Positions 8,922 to 15,849 of a stretch of 22,837 nucleotides of DNA are shown piece by piece; positions within the stretch are counted from its first letter, which is position 1, and every line of letters starts with the position of its first letter. The stretch covers positions 1 to 22,837 of the forward strand of contig JABJOR010000047.1 of assembly GCA_018664265.1 (NCBI GenBank), read 5' to 3'. Under the pieces are notes generated by a model, which saw nothing but the letters and a program-made list of their open reading frames with translations, did not search any database and was not told where the DNA came from. Source of the DNA: Rhodospirillales bacterium (GTDB lineage Bacteria > Pseudomonadota > Alphaproteobacteria > Rhodospirillales > Casp-alpha2). Both the position numbers and the translations under genes were made by a program.

Positions 8922-9604
8922 TTGTCGCTGAACAGAAATCGCTTGATGAAATTAAAACCATGCTCAAGGGCTGCAAGAAAGTCCTGGCTGTCGGATGTGG
9001 CACCTGTGTCACCGTTTGTTTTGCCGGTGGTAAACAGGAAGTTGGTATCTTGTCCGCCTCAATACGCATGTCCACGGACTTGGATGGCGAGGCCATTACT
9101 GTCGATGAGACCATGGTCCAACGCCAGTGCGAAGAAGAATATAATGCCCCCCTGGAAGCCGATCTGGAACAATATGACGCTGTATTATCGCTTGGCTGTG
9201 GCGTTGGCGTTCAGAGCCTTGCCCAGCAATTCCCGGACAAGCGGATCATGCCAGCCCTGAACACAAAGTTCATGGGCTATCCGTCTGAACACGGTGTCTG
9301 GGAAGAACGTTGTCAGGGTTGTGGTAATTGTGTGCTGCACATCACGGGCGGTATCTGTCCGGTTAGCCGTTGTTCCAAGCAATTGTTCAATGGTCCCTGC
9401 GGTGGATCACAATCCGGTATTTGTGAAATTGATAACGAGACCGAATGCGCATGGCAAACAATCGTCGAAAGCCAGGTCAAGCTCGGCCTGTTCGATGAAA
9501 TGATGGAAGTCCAGCCAGCCAAGGACTGGTCCTCAGCCCGGGATGGCGGTCACCGAAAAATTGTTCGCGAGGATATCCGCATCCCCGATGTAGAGAAGGC
9601 ATAA
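8918..9604 (+). CDS. metV: MetV: Fe-S/zinc partner of methylenetetrahydrofolate reductase
   Basis: The 228-residue protein matches the MetV (methylene-THF reductase C-terminal-domain) family. In acetogens it pairs with MetF and carries Fe-S clusters that feed the MetF flavin. Cysteines fall in two groups: GCGTCVTVC (C27, C30, C34) and GCG (C94) in the N-terminal half, then a dense set in the C-terminal half (C132, C135, C138, C147, C152, C161, C169) with the motif CQGCGNCVLHITGGICPVSRC split across 132-152. Such a cysteine array fits two [4Fe-4S] clusters. It starts inside the mvhD stop (ATGA) and ends ten bases before metF. MetV beside metF separates this system from the NADH-dependent, cluster-free MetF of ordinary bacteria. 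Confidence 0.9.
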   Translation: MIVAEQKSLDEIKTMLKGCKKVLAVGCGTCVTVCFAGGKQEVGILSASIRMSTDLDGEAITVDETMVQRQCEEEYNAPLEADLEQYDAVLSLGCGVGVQSLAQQFPDKRIMPALNTKFMGYPSEHGVWEERCQGCGNCVLHITGGICPVSRCSKQLFNGPCGGSQSGICEIDNETECAWQTIVESQVKLGLFDEMMEVQPAKDWSSARDGGHRKIVREDIRIPDVEKA

Positions 9605-9614
9605 GGAAAAGACA

Positions 9615-10643
9615 ATGAACATGATGAACCTTCCTGACTTCAAAATGCCTGAGAACACCAATACGCCACCTTTGGCTGAGCGCTGTGACAGCAATCTGGC
9701 ACGCATATTGGCATCCGGTGAATTTGCCGTAACGGGCGAAGTTGGCCCGCCGAAAGGGCACGACCCTGAAGTGGTCCGCACCAAAACACGCTTGCTGCTT
9801 GATTGTGTGGACGCAGCCAACGTGACAGATAATCAGACTGCCGTGGTGCGCATGAGTTCTATCGCCGCTGGTCTGATCATGATGGAAGAAGGCATGGAGC
9901 CGATCATCCAGATGACCTGCCGCGATCGCAATCGTCTTGCCATGCAGGCTGATTTGTTAGGGGCGTATGCGTTGGGGATCAAGAACCTGCTGTGCCTGTC
10001 CGGTGACCACCAAGGCGGTGGCAATCATCCCGGCGCCAAGAACGTCCATGACATCGACAGCATGCAATTCTTGCGCATGATGAAAGAGATGCGTGACGAG
10101 AACAAATTCCAGTGCGGAGAAGAAATCAAAGGCGGTGGTCCACGCTTCCTGATCGGTGGCGCAGCCAACCCGTTTGCTGACCCGGCAGAATGGCGACCTT
10201 ACCGCTTGGCCAAAAAAGCCATCGCCGGAGCAGATTTTGTGCAAACGCAGCTTGTTTATGACATGCCACGGTTTCGCGAATATATGAAGCGCGTAGTCGA
10301 TATGGGCGTGGCTGAGCAGCTCAAAATAATTGTTGGTGTTGGCCCACTCAAGAGTGCTGGCATGGCAAAAATCATGCGTGACCGGGTTCCGGGGATGAGT
10401 GTCCCTGATGAGATCGTTGATCGTATGGCTGGTGCTGTCGAAGGCATGGACCCAGATAAAAAGCCTGAACGGGCTGCTCGCTGGAAAGAAGAAGGTATCA
10501 AAATCTGTATCGAGCAGGTTCAGGAAATTCGTGAGATCGAAGGCGTTGCCGGTGTTCATATTATGGGCATTGAATGGGAAGAAGCCATTCGCCCCATCGC
10601 CGAAGGTGCAGGTTTGCTGCCCCGCCCGATCATTAAGGTTTAA
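9615..10643 (+). CDS. metF: Methylenetetrahydrofolate reductase, MetV-dependent type
   Basis: The enzyme interconverts 5,10-methylene-THF and 5-methyl-THF on a bound FAD in a TIM-barrel fold. The protein has 342 residues, somewhat longer than E. coli MetF (~296). Recognisable sites are GEVGPPKG with Glu42 (the proton-donor region), NVTDNQ (70-74), MTCRDRN (100-106) and LSGDHQ with Asp131, which corresponds to the flavin-contacting Asp of the family. The tail includes EWEEAIRPIAEGAGL. AAGGAAAAG precedes ATG by about five bases. The direction cannot be read from sequence: synthesis of methyl-THF for methionine, or oxidation of methyl-THF arising from methylated compounds. The dedicated Hdr partners make an energy-linked role more likely than plain methionine supply. 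Confidence 0.92.
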   Translation: MNMMNLPDFKMPENTNTPPLAERCDSNLARILASGEFAVTGEVGPPKGHDPEVVRTKTRLLLDCVDAANVTDNQTAVVRMSSIAAGLIMMEEGMEPIIQMTCRDRNRLAMQADLLGAYALGIKNLLCLSGDHQGGGNHPGAKNVHDIDSMQFLRMMKEMRDENKFQCGEEIKGGGPRFLIGGAANPFADPAEWRPYRLAKKAIAGADFVQTQLVYDMPRFREYMKRVVDMGVAEQLKIIVGVGPLKSAGMAKIMRDRVPGMSVPDEIVDRMAGAVEGMDPDKKPERAARWKEEGIKICIEQVQEIREIEGVAGVHIMGIEWEEAIRPIAEGAGLLPRPIIKV

Positions 10644-10657
10644 TAGCGAGAACTGAT

Positions 10658-12097
10658 ATGGCAATTGCACAAACTCCAGCGGCCCCAACCACTAATTCTC
10701 CCTGCCCCATGACTGCAATGGGTGGCCCAGCCACTCTTGCGCAGGTCATAGAGCAAGCAACCGGAGATAATGCGCACAAATGCTATCAGTGCATCAAATG
10801 CACCAGTGGTTGCCCGCTTGCCGATCAGTTTGACTTAACCCCCAATCAGGTTATGCGCAGTGTACAGCTTAACGACATCTCAGTGCTGGAAAGCAAATCC
10901 ATCTGGTTGTGCGCGTCATGCCATACCTGTGCCACGCGCTGCCCACAGCAAATTGATGTGACCGGGGTTATGGATGCTTTACGCATTGAATCTCGCAAAC
11001 GCGGTGTTAAACCTGCCGTGCCGGAGATAGCCCGCTTTAACGATTTGTTTATGCGCAACCTGAAAATCTTTGGTCGGGTTTATGAGCTGGGCTTGGCGAC
11101 TGCTTTTAACATGGCTTTGAGACAGCCGTTTCGCGACAGCAAGATGGGCCGGAAGATGTTTTCCCGTGGCAAGCTGTCCTTCATACCACATTTCGGCAAA
11201 GCAAAAGCCAATGAGACAAAGCTACCTCATAATCCAAAAGCCATCGGATATTATCCCGGCTGCTCTCTAAGCTCGACCTCCATTGAATATGGAAAGTCCG
11301 TAAAGAATATCGCCAGCGCCATGGATATTGAGCTGGTAGAGCCCAAGAACTGGAGCTGCTGTGGCTCCAGCCCGGCCCATGCGACAGATGCCAAGGCCGC
11401 CAATATTTTACCTATGAGCACCGTCGCCAAGGTGGAGCAAATGGGGCTGGATACCGTGACCTCGCCTTGCAGCGCATGCTTCTCACGCCTGAAACACTCC
11501 GAGCACTCCGTCACTAACAATGAAGCCGTTGCCAAGGATGTCAGCGACGCACTGGGTTATGAATATAAAGGCACAGTAAACGTCCAGCACCTTGTCGATG
11601 TGATTGTTGATCGTTCCGGCCTTGATGAAGTCAAAAAGCGTGTCACAAACCCACTTAAGGGGCTCAAGGTTGCTTGCTACTATGGTTGCCTGATTACACG
11701 GCCTTCCGGCGTGACGGGGGCAGACAACCCTGAATACCCGCAGAAAATGGATCGGCTGCTCAAGACATTGGGCGCGGAAACTGTGGACTGGTCTCGCAAG
11801 ACAGAATGCTGCGGCGGCTCACTGGCGATTAATCAAACGGAAGCGGCCCTGCCGCTGATGAAACGCATTATGGACGATGCCAAAGCCTGTGGCGCAGAAG
11901 CCATCGTGACCATGTGTCCGATCTGCCACCTCAATCTGGACAGTCGTCAGGAAGCCATGGGCTTCGATGAGGAAATTCCCATCTTCCAGGCAACCCAGCT
12001 CATGTCGCTGGCATTTGGGCAGGGCGCAGACAAAGCTGCGATTAAAAACAACCTGATCGATCCAAAGCCTTATCTGGTTGAGAAGGGTGTTATCTAA
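10658..12097 (+). CDS. Fused HdrC-HdrB, heterodisulfide-reductase-type subunit
   Basis: The 479-residue protein joins two Hdr subunits. The N-terminal HdrC part holds two [4Fe-4S] sites: C42/45/48/52 (CYQCIKCTSGC) and C85/88/91/95 (CASCHTCATRC). A linker (about 110-190) follows. The HdrB part has two CCG domains: C202, C234-C235, C271/C274, and C344, C384-C385, C420/C423. These match the pattern that binds the non-cubane [4Fe-4S] pair where methanogens split CoM-S-S-CoB. Bacteria lack that substrate, so the physiological disulfide or other partner is unknown; in MetVF-Hdr complexes of acetogens the part is taken to carry electrons. It starts 14 bases after metF, with a weak GCGAGAA site, and closes the operon. 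Confidence 0.9.
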   Translation: MAIAQTPAAPTTNSPCPMTAMGGPATLAQVIEQATGDNAHKCYQCIKCTSGCPLADQFDLTPNQVMRSVQLNDISVLESKSIWLCASCHTCATRCPQQIDVTGVMDALRIESRKRGVKPAVPEIARFNDLFMRNLKIFGRVYELGLATAFNMALRQPFRDSKMGRKMFSRGKLSFIPHFGKAKANETKLPHNPKAIGYYPGCSLSSTSIEYGKSVKNIASAMDIELVEPKNWSCCGSSPAHATDAKAANILPMSTVAKVEQMGLDTVTSPCSACFSRLKHSEHSVTNNEAVAKDVSDALGYEYKGTVNVQHLVDVIVDRSGLDEVKKRVTNPLKGLKVACYYGCLITRPSGVTGADNPEYPQKMDRLLKTLGAETVDWSRKTECCGGSLAINQTEAALPLMKRIMDDAKACGAEAIVTMCPICHLNLDSRQEAMGFDEEIPIFQATQLMSLAFGQGADKAAIKNNLIDPKPYLVEKGVI

Positions 12098-12107
12098 AAT
12101 AACACCC
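12085..12107 (+). terminator. Stem-loop spanning the last stop codon of the hdr-met operon
   Basis: GGGTGTTAT (12085-12093) and ATAACACCC (12099-12107) form a perfect 9-bp stem with a five-base loop CTAAA. The TAA stop of the HdrCB gene lies in the loop. No T-run follows, so intrinsic termination is uncertain; it may instead protect the 3' end of the message. Confidence 0.5.
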
Positions 12108-12198
12108 ACTCTCCAAATAGCTCTATCCCTCAATATATGCTATACTAATCAGACAAGATTTAACCCTGTCTAATGTGGGTGGACATAGGAGGGACATC

Positions 12199-12447
12199 AT
12201 GGACATTCAAAAACTAACCGCATTTTTCAAGTGGTGCACGATCATCAATGGAGGATTGTTGATCCTCTCTGTCTTGGTATTTATAGCCATACCGGACTTT
12301 ATCTATAGCATACACGGTACTTGGTTCCCCATGGAACGGGAAAGCTTCAACACAGTGAGTTACGGATTTCTCGGATTATTCAAAATTGTGGTTTTGGTTT
12401 TTAACCTGACGCCGTGGCTGGTATTGTTGATTATTCAAGATCGCTAA
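12199..12447 (+). CDS. DUF6868-type small membrane protein
   Basis: The 82-residue protein has two membrane segments (about residues 14-34 and 56-78) separated by a short amphipathic stretch with HGTWFPMERESFN. This pattern matches DUF6868 family proteins as I remember them; function unknown. I chose ATG 12199 because a strong AGGAGGG lies at 12187-12193, five bases upstream; an upstream GTG at 12175 would bury that site in the coding frame. TATACT at 12141-12146 could be its -10 element, so it probably has its own promoter after the hairpin at 12085-12107. Position alone does not tie it to the Hdr-Met operon. Confidence 0.75.
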   Translation: MDIQKLTAFFKWCTIINGGLLILSVLVFIAIPDFIYSIHGTWFPMERESFNTVSYGFLGLFKIVVLVFNLTPWLVLLIIQDR

Positions 12448-12604
12448 ACACTTCTGCATATTTTATCGTGCTGGATCTGCTTCGTCAGATTGCTTGAATG
12501 CAGATTCATTTACGCGCCGGATTTCAGATTTGTCGTTCTGTGCTTCGCTACGAATAATCATGTCGTGTTCATGACATTACTGGCTTAATCAGCCATTATT
12601 CTAG
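12448..12604. other. Intergenic stretch with no gene recognised
   Basis: No reading frame with a credible start and ribosome-binding site was found on either strand. The only structure noticed is a weak hairpin, TGGCT (12581-12585) with AGCCA (12591-12595), followed by TTATTCT. It could serve as a modest terminator for the DUF6868 gene. Confidence 0.4.
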
Positions 12605-12706
12605 AGCAACCTGACCTCAAGTGAGGGCAGATAAGTTTCTCTATTTTATTGAAAACGATCAAATTATCTAATCTCAAATGTTTCCATTTGAGGTTAGTTT
12701 GATCTA
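12605..12706 (-). repeat. 102-bp dispersed hairpin repeat, copy 1
   Basis: Read on the minus strand, this matches 20147-20248 over 102 bases with 17 differences and no gaps (83% identity). Seven differences fall in one ten-base patch; the two ends are nearly invariant. Arms CTAACCTCAAATG and CATTTGAGATTAG form a hairpin with loop GAAA, with an outer GATCAAA/TTTGATC pairing. It lies between genes, like copy 2, and encodes nothing evident. Confidence 0.9.
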
Positions 12707-12724
12707 GCAAAACATCAGAGTTGG

Positions 12725-12886
12725 TTAATTTGTGGAATCAGTCGGTTTGGTGTCTTCATCAGGTTCTGAAGATTCCACTACAGAGCCTTTTATCAAGCCT
12801 TTAATTTGTGGGAAGAACCACCAGATTCCAAAAGCTGCAAAGCCAATCCACATAATGGTTCGAAGATTTTCCACCATCTCTATCAC
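12725..12886 (-). CDS. Small 53-residue single-pass membrane protein
   Basis: A short frame starts at GTG 12886 with AAAGGGGA six bases upstream (an ATG in frame at 12877 is the alternative) and ends at TAA 12725-12727. It begins VIEMVENLRT. Residues ~9-26 form one membrane segment rich in Trp and Phe (IMWIGFAAFGIWWFFP). The tail is acidic and polar (VVESSEPDEDTKPTDSTN) and probably cytoplasmic or disordered. I recognise no family. The good ribosome-binding site, the clear two-part composition and the otherwise empty surroundings support a real gene. It could share transcription with the kinase gene upstream of it on the same strand. Confidence 0.6.
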   Translation of the reverse strand: MIEMVENLRTIMWIGFAAFGIWWFFPQIKGLIKGSVVESSEPDEDTKPTDSTN

Positions 12887-13005
12887 AGCATTCCCCTTTT
12901 TATAATAAACTCGCTAGATCAAACCAAACGGTAGAGATGACCCTGCCGCTTATAAATCCTGCCCGCTACAATTGGTAGCACAAATGCATAAATTACCAGG
13001 TTAAA

Positions 13006-14574
13006 TCATCCACACCGAGCAATCGATTCATCCTTGAATGGAAAAGTAGTACTCACCGTGGTCCCCCTGCCAAACTCACTACTGATTTCCAATGTGCCTC
13101 CATGAAGCTCTGTTAATCGTTTTGCCAAAGGCAATCCCAAGCCAGTTCCTTCGTGGGCAACATGAGCAGAATCGCGGGCTTGGCCAAATGGCTCTAATAC
13201 CATTGCTAAGTCTTTTGTTTGAATACCAACACCTGTATCGGAAATTTTTATAGAAATTGAGCCGTCTTCCACCAAATACGCATTAATATTTATATGTCCA
13301 TCTTGTTTTGTAAACTTAACGGCATTTCCGACGATATTATTGATAATTTGATTTAATAATTTTTGATCCGCACGAAAGACTGAAAGCTCAGAAGCAACAT
13401 TGGTAGATAGTTTTAGGCTTTTAAGAGAAATGTCATATTCAAATTCCGACAGGCAATCAGCGAGCGTATTATTCAAATCAATTTCCGATAATTCTATATC
13501 TGTATCCCCATCTTCGATTTTTGTTAAATCCAGAATACCCGAAATTATCTGAAGAAGCTGGCTACCGGATTTGTTGATATCGTTTGCATATTCAATATAC
13601 GTTGGATTTTTAATCGGCCCCATTACCTGATCAATCCACATTTGAGAAAATCCTATTATGGCATTCAGCGGTGTTCGCAATTCATGGCTCATATGCGCCA
13701 TGAATTGTGATTTTGCTTTATTGGCAGCCTCAGCATTTTTCTTTGCGACCTCGAGCTTGGCCGTTCGCTTGGAAACCAACAGCTCCAACTGATCACGATG
13801 TTTAGCCAGCTCCTTGCCTTGCTTCTTAATTTGCCCGAAGTTTTTTCCGGTTTGCTGTATCATTTGATTAAATGCCTGAATGACCTCACCCAATTCATCC
13901 GATCGCACCGCTGGAAGAAGGTGTTTTACGGAATGGTCAGAGTCAGAGCCCGCAACCAGCAAACCATCACGAAGGTCCCTTATGGGTGAAAGAACCATCC
14001 GCTCCAAGACAACCATTGTAACAACGGTAACAAAAACCGAAATCAGAAGCACCAGACCAATGATTCTCCAGATAAATGCATTTACTTGTGCGCCAATTTC
14101 ACTCGTATCAATTCTCGCCGAAACAAAGTACGGCTCCTTTAACTGGCTTGGCGTCCAATATAAATCCAATCGGGCATATGGCATTGTTATTTTACGATTC
14201 ATTGTTTCGGAATCACTTGCCCCTCCAAATGACATATCAGGCAGTTCGCCAAACCCAGAAATTTTTGTACCGGCCTCATCGTAAAATTCAGCACCAATCA
14301 AAACTGAATTAATTCGTAACCCTTCACCAACGTCAGCAAGACTGACGCCTGAATTTTCCAAAACGTCGAATGAGCGAACAATAGAACGTGCCACGACAAG
14401 CGATTCTCGCTCAAGCTCGGCGAGACGGTCCCTTTCATAGTTGTTTACGGAAAAAAGTAAAATTGCCGCTTCAACAACAAGAATCGCAAAGAAAACCCCC
14501 GTTGCAACACTCCAGCACAAGCGGCAACTAAAACTATCATTCATCTTGCGTAAAATTATGTGTGTGAACTTCAT
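13006..14574 (-). CDS. Membrane-bound hybrid-free sensor histidine kinase (HAMP-HisKA-HATPase)
   Basis: Counting from ATG 14574 (522 residues), the order is membrane segment 1 (21-42), a ~125-residue periplasmic sensor region, membrane segment 2 (170-192), HAMP (192-245), a coiled coil, HisKA with phospho-acceptor His297 in HMSHELRTPL, and an HATPase domain with N-box Asn417, DTGVGI (446-451) and GTGLGL (476-481). It phosphorylates an aspartate on a separate regulator; no receiver domain or response regulator is present here, so it is an orphan. The start is uncertain: GTG 14607 and ATG 14544 are also in frame and none has a strong ribosome-binding site. The signal cannot be predicted, as the periplasmic region matches no sensor domain I recognise. 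Confidence 0.9.
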   Translation of the reverse strand: MKFTHIILRKMNDSFSCRLCWSVATGVFFAILVVEAAILLFSVNNYERDRLAELERESLVVARSIVRSFDVLENSGVSLADVGEGLRINSVLIGAEFYDEAGTKISGFGELPDMSFGGASDSETMNRKITMPYARLDLYWTPSQLKEPYFVSARIDTSEIGAQVNAFIWRIIGLVLLISVFVTVVTMVVLERMVLSPIRDLRDGLLVAGSDSDHSVKHLLPAVRSDELGEVIQAFNQMIQQTGKNFGQIKKQGKELAKHRDQLELLVSKRTAKLEVAKKNAEAANKAKSQFMAHMSHELRTPLNAIIGFSQMWIDQVMGPIKNPTYIEYANDINKSGSQLLQIISGILDLTKIEDGDTDIELSEIDLNNTLADCLSEFEYDISLKSLKLSTNVASELSVFRADQKLLNQIINNIVGNAVKFTKQDGHININAYLVEDGSISIKISDTGVGIQTKDLAMVLEPFGQARDSAHVAHEGTGLGLPLAKRLTELHGGTLEISSEFGRGTTVSTTFPFKDESIARCG

Positions 14575-14667
14575 GATGTTCACAGTATACGCGAAAATGT
14601 TACACACTAAGTCTCACAATTGCGCGATGAGGTTGTGAGGATGGGAACACTGCAACTGCATATAAAA

Positions 14668-14693
14668 ACGGCGAGGAAAACATCCCTCGCCGT
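14668..14693 (-). terminator. Intrinsic terminator of the leftward acyl-CoA/binding-protein operon
   Basis: Arms ACGGCGAGG and CCTCGCCGT (14668-14676 and 14685-14693) form a perfect, GC-rich 9-bp stem. On the minus strand the stem is followed by a T-run (TTTTTATA). It lies 27 bases after the stop of the binding-protein gene, so it ends the leftward unit that starts at 19124. Confidence 0.9.
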
Positions 14694-14719
14694 CTCTTTA
14701 GATTTTGTGGCAGAATTTA

Positions 14720-15820
14720 TCAGCCGCCAGCTTGCACTTCGATAACAATATCTGAGTACTTTCTATCGAATTCAGGAGCCAGAGCTTTAAAGAACAAGCT
14801 GCCATCCAGAACTTTGTTGGCATCAGACAGGCCGAGTTCAGCCAGACGTTCTTTTGGCAACATGTCATAGGCCTTGCTGTTGGTAGAACCATAACCGTAG
14901 TTATCGATCAACCAGGAGCCGGATTCTGGTGATGTCCATGCATCAATCAAATCGTACGCCGCATCAAGATTCTTGCAATCCTTGTGAATCACAAAGCCGG
15001 CAATCCAGGTAAAGATGCCTTCTTTTGGAACCATCATGTCAACAGCGATGCCTTGCTTCTTCAGGGTAACCAGAGACTGGTTCCAGGAATAAGCAGCAAC
15101 AATTTCGCCAGAAGCCATAGCCTGTTCCATTTCGGTTGGTGAAGACCAATAGAAACGTAAAAGCTCACGTTGCATATTCAGGAACTTTTTGACCTCGGCA
15201 AGCTGCTTGTCATCCAGGGTGTAAATATTTTTCATACCAAGTACAAGGGCAGCACACTGGACCAGACTGTCAGCAGAATCGTACTGAGCAACACGGCCTT
15301 TATATTTTTCATCAAACAGAATGGCCCAGGAATTTTCTTGCTGGTATTTTTCATCAACCAGATCGGTTCGGTAAACAACTGAGCTGTTTCCAAATTCACT
15401 TGGAATCATGTACTGCTGGCCATTAACCTGAGCCGTTTCCTCTTTATGGATGCTGGAGAAAATATCTGGCCAGTTTTTGGCGCGTGCGGTATCCACAGGC
15501 TGAAGCAATCCGGCATCGTACCAACGTTGCACATTATAATTGCCAGGGTGCATCACGTCTGGAGACCAGCCAGCCATCATCTTTGCCAGAGATTCCTCTT
15601 CACTGGAGATATGGCTGATTTCAGGCATTCCACCATGTTTATCAATGTAGCCTTGAAGCAGGCCTGGCTCGTCATAACCGGCCCAGGTGTGATAGTGCAC
15701 TTCACCAGAAGCCATGGCTGGCTTGGATATCATCGGCAGAACCGAATAGGTCACACCAGCAGCCGCCATGGTTTTCAGCAGATCACGTCGATTAGGTTTC
15801 ATCATTTCAAATTTACTCAT
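14720..15820 (-). CDS. Tat-exported PotD/PotF-like periplasmic solute-binding protein
   Basis: The 366-residue protein matches the spermidine/putrescine-type (extracellular solute-binding family 1) receptors. Residues 10-37 form a Tat signal with the twin arginine (NRRDLLK, Arg11-Arg12), a hydrophobic core and AMA as the cleavage site, so it is folded before export. The mature part begins with the YHTWAGYDEP strand and has the PDVMHPGNYNVQRW and IPSEFGNSSVVYRTD stretches expected of the fold. GGGAG lies ten bases before the ATG. It is 29 bases downstream of the acyl-CoA synthetase and is followed by a terminator, so the unit has no permease or ATPase. A ligand linked to the adjacent acyl-CoA enzymes, such as a quaternary amine, is plausible; polyamines cannot be excluded. 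Confidence 0.88.
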   Translation of the reverse strand: MSKFEMMKPNRRDLLKTMAAAGVTYSVLPMISKPAMASGEVHYHTWAGYDEPGLLQGYIDKHGGMPEISHISSEEESLAKMMAGWSPDVMHPGNYNVQRWYDAGLLQPVDTARAKNWPDIFSSIHKEETAQVNGQQYMIPSEFGNSSVVYRTDLVDEKYQQENSWAILFDEKYKGRVAQYDSADSLVQCAALVLGMKNIYTLDDKQLAEVKKFLNMQRELLRFYWSSPTEMEQAMASGEIVAAYSWNQSLVTLKKQGIAVDMMVPKEGIFTWIAGFVIHKDCKNLDAAYDLIDAWTSPESGSWLIDNYGYGSTNSKAYDMLPKERLAELGLSDANKVLDGSLFFKALAPEFDRKYSDIVIEVQAGG

Positions 15821-15849
15821 TACTTAAAGTCTCCCTGTTAAAAAAAGTA

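Noticed and set aside
9957..10688. 243-codon minus-strand open frame
   Set aside because: It lies opposite metF, which has clear family motifs, and its translation looks like antisense composition without a domain.
12175..12447. Longer form of the DUF6868 protein starting at GTG 12175
   Set aside because: It would place the strong AGGAGGG ribosome-binding site inside the coding region; ATG 12199 has ideal spacing from it.
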